A DNA stretch of 8,751 nt from CANKJK01 sp964400405 (GCA_964400405.1 CAYNUO010000105.1:1-8751), one strand, 5' to 3'; positions 1-6,890 are shown, numbered from the stretch's first letter. Notes: generated by a model from the letters alone, not told the origin. Translations and numbers: made by a program.

Positions 1-813
1 GCTGGGAAACGCGCCCGACTTCACGTCCCTGACGAATGTCTCGACGGCCGCGCCGATGCTCGGCGCGCCGGCCAGGAAGTTCTTGACGAACTTCGCCTTC
101 CGGCCCGGGAAGAAGTCGAGCATGTCGTAGAGCAGCAGGATCTGCCCGGAGCAGTCGGGGCCGGCGCCGATGCCGATGGTCGGAATCGAGACGGCGTCGG
201 TGATCGACTTCCCGAGCGCGGTGGGAATCGCTTCCAGGACCACCATGACGGCACCCGCCGCTTCGAGCGCCTTTGCGTCGTCGACGACACGCTGGGCGCC
301 GTCGACAGTCTTGCCCTGGACCTTGTAACCGCCGAGCGCGTTGACGGACTGCGGCGTCAGGCCGAGGTGACCGCAGATCGGGATGCCGCGGGCCGAGAGA
401 AATGCGACGGTCTCGGCCATCAGCGCGCCGCCTTCGAGCTTGATCATGTGGGCGCCGGCCGCCATCAGCTTCGCCGCGTTCTCGAACGCCTGCTGCGGGC
501 TCGCCTGATAGCTGCCGAACGGCATGTCACCGAGCACGACCGCACGCTTCGCACCGCGAGCGACGCAGCGCGTGTGGTAGACGGAGTCCTCCAGGCTCAC
601 GGAGAGCGTCGACTCGCCGCCCTGCACGAGCATGCCGAGGGAGTCGCCGACGAGGATGATCTCCACGCCCGCGCCCTCGACGACAGCCGCGCCGGTGGCG
701 TCGTAGCACGCCACCATCGTGATCTTCTCTTTCTCGCGATAGAGCTTCTGCAGGTGGCCGAGCGTGATGCGCCCGGTGGTCTTCGGCTTCTCGGTCGTCG
801 GCTGGGTGTACAT
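1..813 (-). CDS. panB: 3-methyl-2-oxobutanoate hydroxymethyltransferase (ketopantoate hydroxymethyltransferase), 3' end just off the window
   Basis: PanB is the cytosolic enzyme that adds a one-carbon unit from methylene-tetrahydrofolate to 2-oxoisovalerate, the first committed step to pantothenate and coenzyme A. The visible 271 residues cover almost the whole family length (E. coli PanB is about 264). Seen in the translation: GDSLGM with D57, GDMPFGSY with D96, and KLEGG with K125 and E127, matching the metal and substrate residues of the family; then GHLGLTPQ (148-155), VLEAIP with the likely catalytic E194, and IGIGAGPDCSGQ (213-224). The frame is open to base 1 and ends in SGAFPS, so only the last few residues are missing. 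The ATG at 813 is the only reasonable start: an in-frame TAA lies 13 codons upstream with no ATG, GTG or TTG between, and AAGGA at 824-828 sits 10 bases before it. It lies 78 bases downstream of the sugar dehydrogenase gene on the same strand. Identification is firm. Confidence 0.96.
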   Translation of the reverse strand, partial: MYTQPTTEKPKTTGRITLGHLQKLYREKEKITMVACYDATGAAVVEGAGVEIILVGDSLGMLVQGGESTLSVSLEDSVYHTRCVARGAKRAVVLGDMPFGSYQASPQQAFENAAKLMAAGAHMIKLEGGALMAETVAFLSARGIPICGHLGLTPQSVNALGGYKVQGKTVDGAQRVVDDAKALEAAGAVMVVLEAIPTALGKSITDAVSIPTIGIGAGPDCSGQILLLYDMLDFFPGRKAKFVKNFLAGAPSIGAAVETFVRDVKSGAFPS

Positions 814-823
814 CCCGTCGGTA

Positions 824-828
824 TCCTT
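824..828 (-). promoter_or_regulatory. Ribosome binding site of panB
   Basis: AAGGA on the minus strand, 10 bases before the ATG at 813. It supports that start, which is also the only candidate after the in-frame upstream stop. Confidence 0.6.
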
Positions 829-858
829 GGCGGCGTAAGCTCTGCGACGTTACCACAC

Positions 859-887
859 CGCCGCCCTCCTTCCGGGGGACGGCGGCG
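859..887 (-). terminator. GC-rich hairpin between the sugar dehydrogenase and panB
   Basis: CGCCGCC (859-865) pairs perfectly with GGCGGCG (881-887) around a 15-base loop that can add three more pairs (867-869 with 877-879). It starts 4 bases beyond the dehydrogenase stop codon, where a terminator or attenuating structure could sit. There is no T-run on either strand, so an intrinsic terminator is not proven. It may only partly uncouple panB from the upstream gene. Confidence 0.35.
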
Positions 888-891
888 CGTG

Positions 892-2202
892 CTACGGGGT
901 GCGTTCGACGCGCAGGATCGAGCCTGGCTTGCCGTCGGTGATCAGGTACACGTAGCCGTCAGGTCCCTGCCGCACGTCGCGGATGCGCTGCTTCAGATCG
1001 GCGAACAGCGCCTCACGCCGCGTCACGCCGCCCTTGTCGGTGAAGATGAAGCGCTCCACGCGGCTGCCCTTCAGCTCGCCCACGAGCAGGCTCCCCTTCC
1101 AGTTCGGGAACTTGTCGCCCGTATAGAAGGTCATGCCCGCCGGCGAGACGGTCGGCGTCCAGAAGATGAAGGGCTGCTCCATCCCTTCCAGATACATCTT
1201 CGCGGCGTGCTTGTTCGCGGCAGGTACGCCGATCGAACCGGGGCCGCCGATGAAATCGCCGAAGTAGTCACGACCCATGCCGACGAGCGGCCACCCGTAG
1301 TTCGCCCCCGGCTTCAGGATGTTGATCTCGTCACCGTCCTGAGGCCCGTTCTCGTTCTCCCAGATGGCGCCGGTGTCCGGGTGCATCGCCAGGCCGATCG
1401 TGTTGCGGTGCCCCATCGTGTAGATCTCCGGCAGGTACCCCTTCCGCCCGACGAACGGGTTGTCCTTCGGCGCCGTGCCGTCGTCCTTGAGGCGCAGGAC
1501 CTTGCCGCCGTGCCGCGCGGGATCCTGGGCCACACCGCCCTGGCTGCCACCCAGTGGGCCGGACGACGCCGGCGCGTTCGCGCCACCGACGCTCACATAC
1601 ATCATGCCGTCGCGACCGAAGACAATGCGGGACGCGGTCGTCCCGGGGACCGTCTGGTCCTTCCAGTCCTCCGCGACGAAGATGTCCTTGATATCGACGA
1701 GCGTCGTGCCGTTCCAGCGTCCGCGCGCGATCGCGAGCGTCGAGGTCAGTCGATCGCCCTCGGGGCGCGGGCCGCTCGGCGAGTAGCCGAGATAGAGACG
1801 CTTGCCCATGGTCGGCACACCGGCCTTCAGCGGCGGGCCCGGCTTGTTGTAGGTCAGATAGACGAGCTGGTTCTTCGCAAAGTCCGGATGGAGCGCGACG
1901 TCCATGAGGCCGGCGTAGGATTCCGCGAACACCGCGGGGAGCCCCTCGACGGGCTTCGGGTCGAGCACGCCGTTGCGGATGATGCGCAGACGACCCGGCA
2001 GTTCCGTGACGAGCATGGTGCCGTCCGGCAGAAACACCAGACTCCACGCAAACTCGAACCCGTCAGCGATCGTCGTGACGGTGTACGGACCGGACATTCT
2101 TACCGCCGGCACCTGCTGCCTGGCACCGACCCCTGCTGCCCCCCCGCCGAACAGCAGTCCCAGGGCAGTCACGGCCGCCCACGTCCTCGAAGCACGTCTC
2201 AT
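892..2202 (-). CDS. Exported PQQ-dependent sugar dehydrogenase (GSDH / aldose sugar dehydrogenase YliI type)
   Basis: A 436-residue protein of the soluble glucose/sorbosone dehydrogenase family. These beta-propeller enzymes oxidise aldoses in the periplasm using pyrroloquinoline quinone and calcium. Seen: an N-terminal signal peptide (two Arg, then a hydrophobic Ala/Gly/Leu stretch, about residues 1-27); RLRIIRNG (71-78); DVALHPDF (101-108) with H105 in the position expected for the catalytic base; HGGKVLRL (231-238); GHRN (264-267), whose Arg-Asn contacts PQQ in the family; and NGPQDGDEIN (285-294) followed by NYGWP (301-305), a family hallmark. It ends in a last blade with GPDGYVYL (413-420). 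The ATG at 2202 is preferred over one 25 codons upstream because only it gives a signal peptide and has GAGGA 7 bases before it. The true sugar substrate and whether the host makes PQQ cannot be read here. Confidence 0.9.
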   Translation of the reverse strand: MRRASRTWAAVTALGLLFGGGAAGVGARQQVPAVRMSGPYTVTTIADGFEFAWSLVFLPDGTMLVTELPGRLRIIRNGVLDPKPVEGLPAVFAESYAGLMDVALHPDFAKNQLVYLTYNKPGPPLKAGVPTMGKRLYLGYSPSGPRPEGDRLTSTLAIARGRWNGTTLVDIKDIFVAEDWKDQTVPGTTASRIVFGRDGMMYVSVGGANAPASSGPLGGSQGGVAQDPARHGGKVLRLKDDGTAPKDNPFVGRKGYLPEIYTMGHRNTIGLAMHPDTGAIWENENGPQDGDEINILKPGANYGWPLVGMGRDYFGDFIGGPGSIGVPAANKHAAKMYLEGMEQPFIFWTPTVSPAGMTFYTGDKFPNWKGSLLVGELKGSRVERFIFTDKGGVTRREALFADLKQRIRDVRQGPDGYVYLITDGKPGSILRVERTP

Positions 2203-2209
2203 CGCCAAG

Positions 2210-2214
2210 TCCTC
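2210..2214 (-). promoter_or_regulatory. Ribosome binding site deciding the sugar dehydrogenase start
   Basis: GAGGA on the minus strand, 7 bases before the ATG at 2202. It favours this start over the in-frame ATG at 2277. That upstream ATG would also lie on the upstream side of the predicted transcription start. Confidence 0.6.
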
Positions 2215-2255
2215 GTCTGCCGGCCGCGACCACGATAGCGGACCGGGCCGGCGGC

Positions 2256-2284
2256 ACTGTAGGTCACGTCCGTGCACAGGTCAA
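2256..2284 (-). promoter_or_regulatory. Sigma70-like promoter of the sugar dehydrogenase gene
   Basis: On the minus strand, TTGACC (2284-2279, five of six matches to TTGACA) is followed after exactly 17 bases by TACAGT (2261-2256, four of six matches to TATAAT). Transcription would start near 2249, giving a leader of about 47 bases before the ATG at 2202. It is the best promoter match in the window, although recognition by the host sigma factor is assumed. Confidence 0.5.
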
Positions 2285-2308
2285 CAGCGCGAACTCGAAC
2301 GGCCACGT

Positions 2309-2316
2309 CCACGTGG
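2309..2316. promoter_or_regulatory. Palindrome CCACGTGG in the divergent spacer, possible operator
   Basis: A perfect 8-base palindrome, CCACGTGG, lies about 25 bases upstream of the -35 element of the dehydrogenase promoter and about 60 bases upstream of the weak plus-strand promoter. An overlapping, looser inverted repeat (CCACG, four bases, CGTGG) spans 2303-2316. The position would suit an activator or a shared regulator. A GC-rich palindrome this short can arise by chance, so this is only a candidate. Confidence 0.2.
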
Positions 2317-2374
2317 GCGGTCATAACGGACTTCCGGCATCAGCTCGACCGGCATACCCACGGCGAATGTCAGC

Positions 2375-2380
2375 TAGAAT
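2375..2380 (+). promoter_or_regulatory. Candidate -10 element for the SnoaL-like protein gene
   Basis: TAGAAT matches TATAAT in five of six positions and lies 50 bases before the ATG at 2431. No convincing -35 element is found 16-18 bases upstream (that stretch reads GCATAC or similar), so this would be a weak or activator-dependent promoter. Confidence 0.3.
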
Positions 2381-2430
2381 CCGCCACGTCTTTTTGACGC
2401 CGCAGAGCTGACCGCCCAAGGGGAGAAGCG

Positions 2431-3352
2431 ATGACACGAGCCTGCCTGTCCGGAGTCCTGCTGCTGGCCCTCGCCAGCGGTTCCGCGGTCGCCCAGACGC
2501 TGACGGCCGAGGACTACGTCGAGATCCGCAACATCGCGCAGTACTACAACCTCGGCTACGACAGCAGCGCGCGGGCGGACGGCGGCGCGGTGGTCGAACG
2601 CGTCTTCACGCCGCAGATGAGCTTCACGCGGGACGGCGGACCGAACTGGTTCAGCGCGAAGGAGATGGCGGAATATTCGGCCAAGGCGACGTCCGGCACG
2701 CACCACTGGGATTCGAACATCGTCATCTCCCCCGCGCCCGGCGGGGCCTCGCTCTTCCGCTACACGTTCGTGTATCGCGTCGACAACTCCGGATCGCCCG
2801 TGACGATCAGCACCGCCGGCACGCTACAGGAATCGTGGGTGAAGACCGCCGAGGGCTGGTTTCTGAAGGACCGCTACAACCGCAGCGCGGGGCTCAACCT
2901 GCCGTATCTCTTCCCGACCTTCGATGGGCGACCCCTCGCGCCGGTCGCGAAGAATGTGTCGGCCAACGGTGCACAGAAGCCGTCCGGGACGAAGAGCAAG
3001 CTGGCCGCCATCGACTACGTCGAGATCGAGAACCTGTACGGCTGGAACAATCTCGGGCTCGACAGCGCCGCCGAGCAGGGCGAAATGTTCGCGCGAACGT
3101 TCACGCCGGATGGCTCGATGCAGGTCGAGGGTCGCACGCTCACGGGACGGAAGGAACTCGCGGCGTTCGCGGCAGGCGGCACGCCAGCGCTGAAGCGGTG
3201 GCTCTCGAATCTCTATATCGAAGCGTCACCGGAAGGGGCCATCGGCTGGGCGTATGTGCTGACGATCGATGGCTTCACGCCGACCGGCGCGCCGTCGAAG
3301 GCAACGATCGGGACCGGCGTGCTGTATCGGGACGTGCTGGTGCGGACCTCCG
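2431..3352 (+). CDS. Exported protein with two tandem SnoaL/NTF2-like domains, 3' end lost in the assembly gap
   Basis: 307 residues are visible before the run of N. Residues 1-21 form a signal peptide ending in AVAQ, so the protein is exported. Two similar halves follow. Domain 1 (about 25-150) begins LTAEDYVEIRNIAQYYNLGY and has the HHWDSN motif (91-96). Domain 2 (about 191-307) begins LAAIDYVEIENLYGWNNLGL and has RWLSN (256-260) at the matching place. Both continue through a TFTP or VFTP motif and a terminal strand ending in GTL...WVKT or GVL...LVRT. This pattern is typical of the SnoaL-like branch of the NTF2 fold, cone-shaped domains that bind small hydrophobic ligands or catalyse isomerase or dehydratase chemistry. 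The reaction is unknown. AGGGGAG (2419-2425) sits 5 bases before the ATG. By comparison with domain 1, roughly 10-45 residues are missing at the C-terminus. The fold call is by pattern recognition, not a search. Confidence 0.8.
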
Positions 3353-3452
3353 NNNNNNNNNNNNNNNNNNNNNNNNNNNNNNNNNNNNNNNNNNNNNNNN
3401 NNNNNNNNNNNNNNNNNNNNNNNNNNNNNNNNNNNNNNNNNNNNNNNNNNNN
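3353..3452. other. Assembly gap of 100 N (length is a placeholder)
   Basis: Exactly 100 N, the conventional length for a scaffold gap of unknown size. It cuts two converging genes: the SnoaL-like gene from the left and ispE from the right. IspE alone still needs about 45-60 codons, so the true gap must be longer than 100 bases. Any protein read through it is an artefact. Confidence 0.97.
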
Positions 3453-3473
3453 GCGCGCGCGAGCAGCGCGCGC
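3453..3473. repeat. Perfect inverted repeat at the gap edge, inside the ispE coding sequence
   Basis: GCGCGCGC (3453-3460), a five-base loop GAGCA, then GCGCGCGC (3466-3473). Each arm is self-complementary and the two arms pair perfectly over at least 8 bases. It encodes the MRALLAR stretch of IspE, so it is ordinary coding sequence with strong folding potential. Its place directly at the N run suggests it caused the assembly break. Confidence 0.7.
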
Positions 3474-4171
3474 ATCTCGACGATCTCCGGATGACGCTGG
3501 GCGACCGGCGGCTCGAGGTCGTTGACCATCTGCGCCGACCGCGAGGGCCAGGGACCCGGCACGAACTGCGGCTCCGGGGCGGCCAGCGTACCCGCGGCAC
3601 GATCTCCGTCGTACCAGGTGTACGCCTCGACGGTGGAAACGCCGAAGCGTGGCGTCAGCAGCACGACCCAGTGCCGGGGCAGGTCGACCAGCGGGTAGAT
3701 CTCGTCGCCGCGGCCAAGGCCGAGGGCCGTGCCACCCGAGAGGAAGAACGGCACATCGGCCCCGATCACGCCGGCGACGTCGGTCAACTGGGACGGGCGG
3801 ACGGGCACCTTCCACAGCCGGGCCAGCGCGACGAGCGCCGCGGCCGCATCCGAGCTGCCGCCGCCAAGCCCCGCCTGCATCGGAATCTGCTTCCGGATGC
3901 GCACCACGGCGCCGTCGACGTCGCCCGTCCGCCTGAGCGACCGCCACAGCGCCTGCGCCGCCTTCCACACCAGGTTGGAGCGATCGAGCGGAACGCCGGG
4001 CACGTCGCACTCCAGCGTGAACGGCCCCGGCCGGAGCTCGCAGCTCACGACGTCGTGCAGCGTGACCGACTGAAAGACCGTCCGCAGTTCGTGGTAGCCG
4101 TCGGGCCGGACGCCGAGGATGCGCAGGTCCAGATTGATCTTCGCGTGCGCGCGAACGGCCACGGCGCTCAT
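3453..4171 (-). CDS. ispE: 4-diphosphocytidyl-2-C-methyl-D-erythritol kinase, C-terminus lost in the gap
   Basis: IspE phosphorylates CDP-methylerythritol with ATP in the non-mevalonate (MEP) route to isopentenyl diphosphate, in the cytosol. 239 residues are visible of a usual 280-300. The GHMP-kinase hallmarks are clear: AHAKINLDLRILG (8-20) with catalytic K11; DGYHEL (24-29); the ATP-binding loop PMQAGLGGGSSDAAAAL (97-113); and GADVPFF (137-143) with catalytic D140. MVNDLEPPV (215-223) is also typical. The last GHMP motif (an MSGSG-like loop) should follow and must lie in the gap. The ATG at 4171 overlaps the TGA of the upstream lipoprotein gene as ATGA, a translational-coupling arrangement. 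It is the third gene of an operon with the TPR protein and the LolB-like lipoprotein, an order also known from Betaproteobacteria. The gene is probably intact in the genome and only broken by the assembly. Confidence 0.95.
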
Positions 4172-4956
4172 CGGGACTCCTTCAAGGTGCCGGCGCGGCG
4201 GATGTCGGCCAGCGTGATGCGCCGCGTGCCAGCCGGGATGTCCACGGTGAACGCCGCGTCGTCGATCGTCACGTTCGCTTCCACCTGCCGCACCTCCAGC
4301 CGGAGGTCAGCATCACCCGAGCGCAGCCGGACGGTGGCCGGAAACGTCCCCGTCCACACCGGGTATTCCACGCGCCAGCCCGCGCGCTCGCCGCCTCGCA
4401 CCGTCCACCGGGCCCCGTGCTTCCTGAGGTGCATGACGCTCCCGTCGGCGAACCGGAGCGACGCCCATCCGCCCGCGAAGGAAGTGCCGCCGGTGACCTC
4501 GGCCGCCGACAGGCAGCCCGTGAGCAACGCCCGCAGATCCTGCGGCGTCAGCCGCACGCCCGTGAGCGCCTCGACCACCGTGCCGGGGGCCTCGCCCTCG
4601 AGCGCCGCTGATTCACGGGGAAGCAGCAGCGTCGCCACGCCGGCCTTCGAGGCAATCACGAACACCGGCGCGCCGAACGGCGCCACCGCCTCGACGCGCA
4701 TCGCGTCGGGCTCCGCAAAACCGGCGACGAGGCGGCCACGCAGGCGTTCACCCGCTGCGCGTCCCGAGAGCCCCACCTCGGCCGTCAGCGTGCGCAGCCC
4801 TGCGCACTGCGCCGTGACGCCGCGGAATGCCGTCGCGGGATCCGGGAGCGGCGTGCCGCCTCCGGACGGGAGTCGGATGTCGCGGGAGGCGCAGGCGGCC
4901 GCGCCCAGCGACGCAAGAGCCAGCAGCGGCAACCAGCGAGTCGGCCGGGCGGACAG
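4168..4956 (-). CDS. LolB-like outer-membrane lipoprotein, probable CTG start
   Basis: A 262-residue lipoprotein when read from the CTG at 4956. It begins MSARPTRWLPLLALASLGAA and then A21-C22: two Arg, a hydrophobic core, and Cys22 as the lipidation site. The next candidate start, TTG at 4932, removes both Arg and has no ribosome site. The CTG has AGGA 8 bases upstream and lies 3 bases after the TPR gene stop. The in-frame codons between that stop and CTG contain no ATG, GTG or TTG. The mature part alternates short strands, as expected of the LolA/LolB half-barrel: an early LRTLTAEVGLSGRAAGERLR segment, then AVAPFGAPVFVI, later VTIDDAAFTVDIP near the end. LolB takes lipoproteins from LolA and inserts them into the outer membrane. 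The call rests on lipobox, size, pattern and place directly before ispE (as lolB is in many Proteobacteria). Sequence similarity to E. coli LolB is not obvious, so a paralogous role is possible. Confidence 0.68.
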   Translation of the reverse strand: MSARPTRWLPLLALASLGAAACASRDIRLPSGGGTPLPDPATAFRGVTAQCAGLRTLTAEVGLSGRAAGERLRGRLVAGFAEPDAMRVEAVAPFGAPVFVIASKAGVATLLLPRESAALEGEAPGTVVEALTGVRLTPQDLRALLTGCLSAAEVTGGTSFAGGWASLRFADGSVMHLRKHGARWTVRGGERAGWRVEYPVWTGTFPATVRLRSGDADLRLEVRQVEANVTIDDAAFTVDIPAGTRRITLADIRRAGTLKESR

Positions 4957-4959
4957 GGT

Positions 4960-6861
4960 TTACTTCCTGGTACGGGACGTGGCGCGCAGCTTGCGCTCCA
5001 CCGCGGTGCGGTCAATCTCTTCGCCGTCGCCGGCCAGCGCCTTTTCCCAGGCCAGCAGCGCTTCCTTCTGACGGCCCAGACGGGCCAGCACGTCGCCGTA
5101 GTGGTCCTGCACGACCGAATTGGTCGGCAGCGCGTCGGAGGCGCGTGACAGGAACTTGTCCGCCTGCGCGAGGTCACCCTTCTTGAAGTAGGCCCAGCCC
5201 AGGCTGTCGAGAAACGAGGGATTCTCGTCATCCTCGGCCAGCGCGCGTGTCACGAGTTCGACGGCCTCGTCCAGGTTCCGTCCCTGATCCGCGAGCATGT
5301 AGCCGAGGTAGTTCAGCGCAGCGGCATTGCGGGGATCTTTCTCGATGATGCCGCGGAACACACGCTCCGCCTCGGAATGCCGCTTGGCTTCGCCCAGCAC
5401 GGCACCACGGCGGAACGCGACGGCTTCCGAATCGGGAAAGTGGGCGTCCGCCTTCGCCAGCACCGCCAGCCCGTCGTCGACCCGGCCCGCCTGACCGTAG
5501 AGCTCCGCGAGGCTCAGCTGGAGCTCCAGGTGATCCGGCTTCGCCTCCACCGCCCGTTCGAGCAGCGTCAGCGCCGCCGGCCGGTCGCCCGCCTGGAACC
5601 GGGCGCGGGCCTGCAGCATCGTGTAGCGGAGGTCATCCGGCGCCGCCTTCTGGCCCGCCTCGGCAAGCTCGGCGGCGGCCGTGAACTGCCGCGCCGTCAG
5701 ATATGCCTGCACCAGGTAGAGATCGAGCGTCTCGTCTTCCGTGTCGGCGGCCTTCGCGCGCTTCAGCGCGTCGATCGCCTTGTCGTGCTGGCCGAGCGCC
5801 TGGTAGGCCGTGCTGACATACGACAGCAGCGAGGCCACCTCCCGTCCCTGGCCGGGGCCGGCGACAAACGTCTCCACGGTGTCGATGACGTCCTTGTAGC
5901 GACGGGACTGACCCAGCGCCTGTGCGAGCGCCGACGTGCCGGCCACGCTCTTCGGATCCACGGCCAGCATCGCGCGCGCGGCGCGCTCCGCGGCGAAGAC
6001 GTCACCGACGCGGCGCAGCGCCTGCGCCTGCAGATAGAGCGCGCCGGTGTCGCGTCCGTTCCGCTCGACCAGCGGCCCGACGGCGCCCAGCGCCTTGCGC
6101 GCGTCGTCCTTCGAGCCGGTCGCCAGCAGCGCGGCGGCGTACTGCATCTGCGCCTCGCGGTTGCCGGGATTGGCCGTGGCTGCGCGGCCGAGCGCCTCGG
6201 CGGCCTCGCGCACGCGGCCGGCCCGCGTCAGCAGCTGCGCGAGCGTCGTGTTCAGGCGGGGATCGGTGCCGGCGACCGGTGCCAGCAGCTCGATGGCCTC
6301 CTCGCCGCGGCCGGAGCTCGTCAGCGCCTGCACGAGCGTCATCCGCGCCTGCATCAGGAACGGCTGCTCCTCCACGATCTTCGTCAGCAGGTCGACCGCC
6401 TTCGCCGCCGATCCCGTGATCAGGTAGAGCCGGCCGAGCGTGAACTGCAGCGACACGTCGGTGGCGCCTGCCGGCGTGCCGACCACCTGCTCGAGGTGCG
6501 TGACCGCTTCCGCCATCCGATCCGGCTGGCCGCTCAGGGCGAGGCCGAGGACGCGGTGGGCCTCGGTGGAATCCGCGTCCAGGGCCAGGGCCGCCCGGGC
6601 GGCTTTCTCGGCCGCCGCCACCTGGTTCTGGCGCAGGTGGAGCGCCGCGATCTCGGCACGGACGTGGGCGGATCCCGGTGCCGCCGCGGCGGCGCGCTCG
6701 AAGGCGGCCAGCGCACCCGTGTCGTCGCCGTCGCCGTCGAGCCGATGGCCGAGCAGGAACTCGTAGTACGCGTCGGCCTGCGATTGTGCGAGGGCGGAAA
6801 ATGGCGTGGTCAGCAGCACGAAGGCCGCCACGGCGAGGCGCTCGGCGAGCCGCGCGTTCAT
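4960..6861 (-). CDS. Exported tetratricopeptide repeat (TPR) protein
   Basis: A 633-residue protein with a signal peptide (residues 1-26, hydrophobic core AVAAFVLLTTPFSALA, likely cleaved after ALAQ or nearby), then about a dozen or more TPR units from residue 30 to about 612. Clear units include GALAAFERAAAAAPGSAHVR (49-68), KAARAALALDADSTEAHRVL (86-105), LTLLERAVEAKPDHLELQLS (431-450), NYLGYMLADQGRNLDEAVEL (517-536) and SFLDSLGWAYFKKGDLAQAD (549-568). The tail is short and basic. TPR arrays are protein-binding scaffolds with no catalysis of their own. The last third resembles TPR proteins found next to lolB and ispE in other bacteria. It heads the operon TPR, lipoprotein, ispE, with only 3 bases between its stop and the next start. 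The ATG at 6861 gives the signal peptide; a GGAG lies 12 bases upstream, rather far. A periplasmic or outer-membrane-assembly role is inferred from the context. Confidence 0.9.
   Translation of the reverse strand: MNARLAERLAVAAFVLLTTPFSALAQSQADAYYEFLLGHRLDGDGDDTGALAAFERAAAAAPGSAHVRAEIAALHLRQNQVAAAEKAARAALALDADSTEAHRVLGLALSGQPDRMAEAVTHLEQVVGTPAGATDVSLQFTLGRLYLITGSAAKAVDLLTKIVEEQPFLMQARMTLVQALTSSGRGEEAIELLAPVAGTDPRLNTTLAQLLTRAGRVREAAEALGRAATANPGNREAQMQYAAALLATGSKDDARKALGAVGPLVERNGRDTGALYLQAQALRRVGDVFAAERAARAMLAVDPKSVAGTSALAQALGQSRRYKDVIDTVETFVAGPGQGREVASLLSYVSTAYQALGQHDKAIDALKRAKAADTEDETLDLYLVQAYLTARQFTAAAELAEAGQKAAPDDLRYTMLQARARFQAGDRPAALTLLERAVEAKPDHLELQLSLAELYGQAGRVDDGLAVLAKADAHFPDSEAVAFRRGAVLGEAKRHSEAERVFRGIIEKDPRNAAALNYLGYMLADQGRNLDEAVELVTRALAEDDENPSFLDSLGWAYFKKGDLAQADKFLSRASDALPTNSVVQDHYGDVLARLGRQKEALLAWEKALAGDGEEIDRTAVERKLRATSRTRK
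4963..4968 (-). promoter_or_regulatory. Ribosome binding site supporting the CTG start of the lipoprotein gene
   Basis: AGGAAG on the minus strand, inside the last codons of the TPR gene. Its AGGA core is 8 bases from the CTG at 4956 and 32 bases from the TTG at 4932, so only the CTG is at a workable distance. Confidence 0.55.
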
Positions 6862-6881
6862 CGGGTGAGTCTACTCCAGAA

Positions 6882-6890
6882 TGTTATAGT
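6882..6890 (+). promoter_or_regulatory. Extended -10 promoter of the Trm112-like/ligase pair, overlapping a minus-strand -10
   Basis: On the plus strand, TGTTATAGT matches the extended -10 pattern TGnTATAAT with one mismatch, and no good -35 lies upstream. Transcription would start near 6897, about 21 bases before the GTG start. On the minus strand the same bases read TATAAC (6888-6883), five of six matches to TATAAT, suitable for the TPR operon starting at 6861. The whole divergent spacer is only 56 bases, so both promoters must share it. Confidence 0.45.

Noticed and set aside
527..856. Minus-strand open frame overlapping the start of panB in another frame
   Set aside because: Its translation is low-complexity and Arg/His-rich, while the panB frame has all family motifs and a good ribosome site.
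367..2238. Plus-strand open frame of 623 codons across panB and the sugar dehydrogenase
   Set aside because: Arg/Ala/His-rich with no recognisable domain, and exactly antisense to two firmly identified genes. Long antisense frames are expected in DNA with this GC content.
2387..2399. CGTC-TTTTT-GACG mini-hairpin with TTGACG as a possible -35 element
   Set aside because: A 4-base stem is too short to matter, and no -10-like sequence lies 16-18 bases downstream of TTGACG, where the bases run into the ribosome site.
3269..5071. Plus-strand open frame of 600 codons that reads through the N run
   Set aside because: It is antisense to ispE and the lipoprotein gene, and the run of unknown bases merely keeps it open. 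The composition is Arg/Ala/Ser/Pro-rich without motifs.
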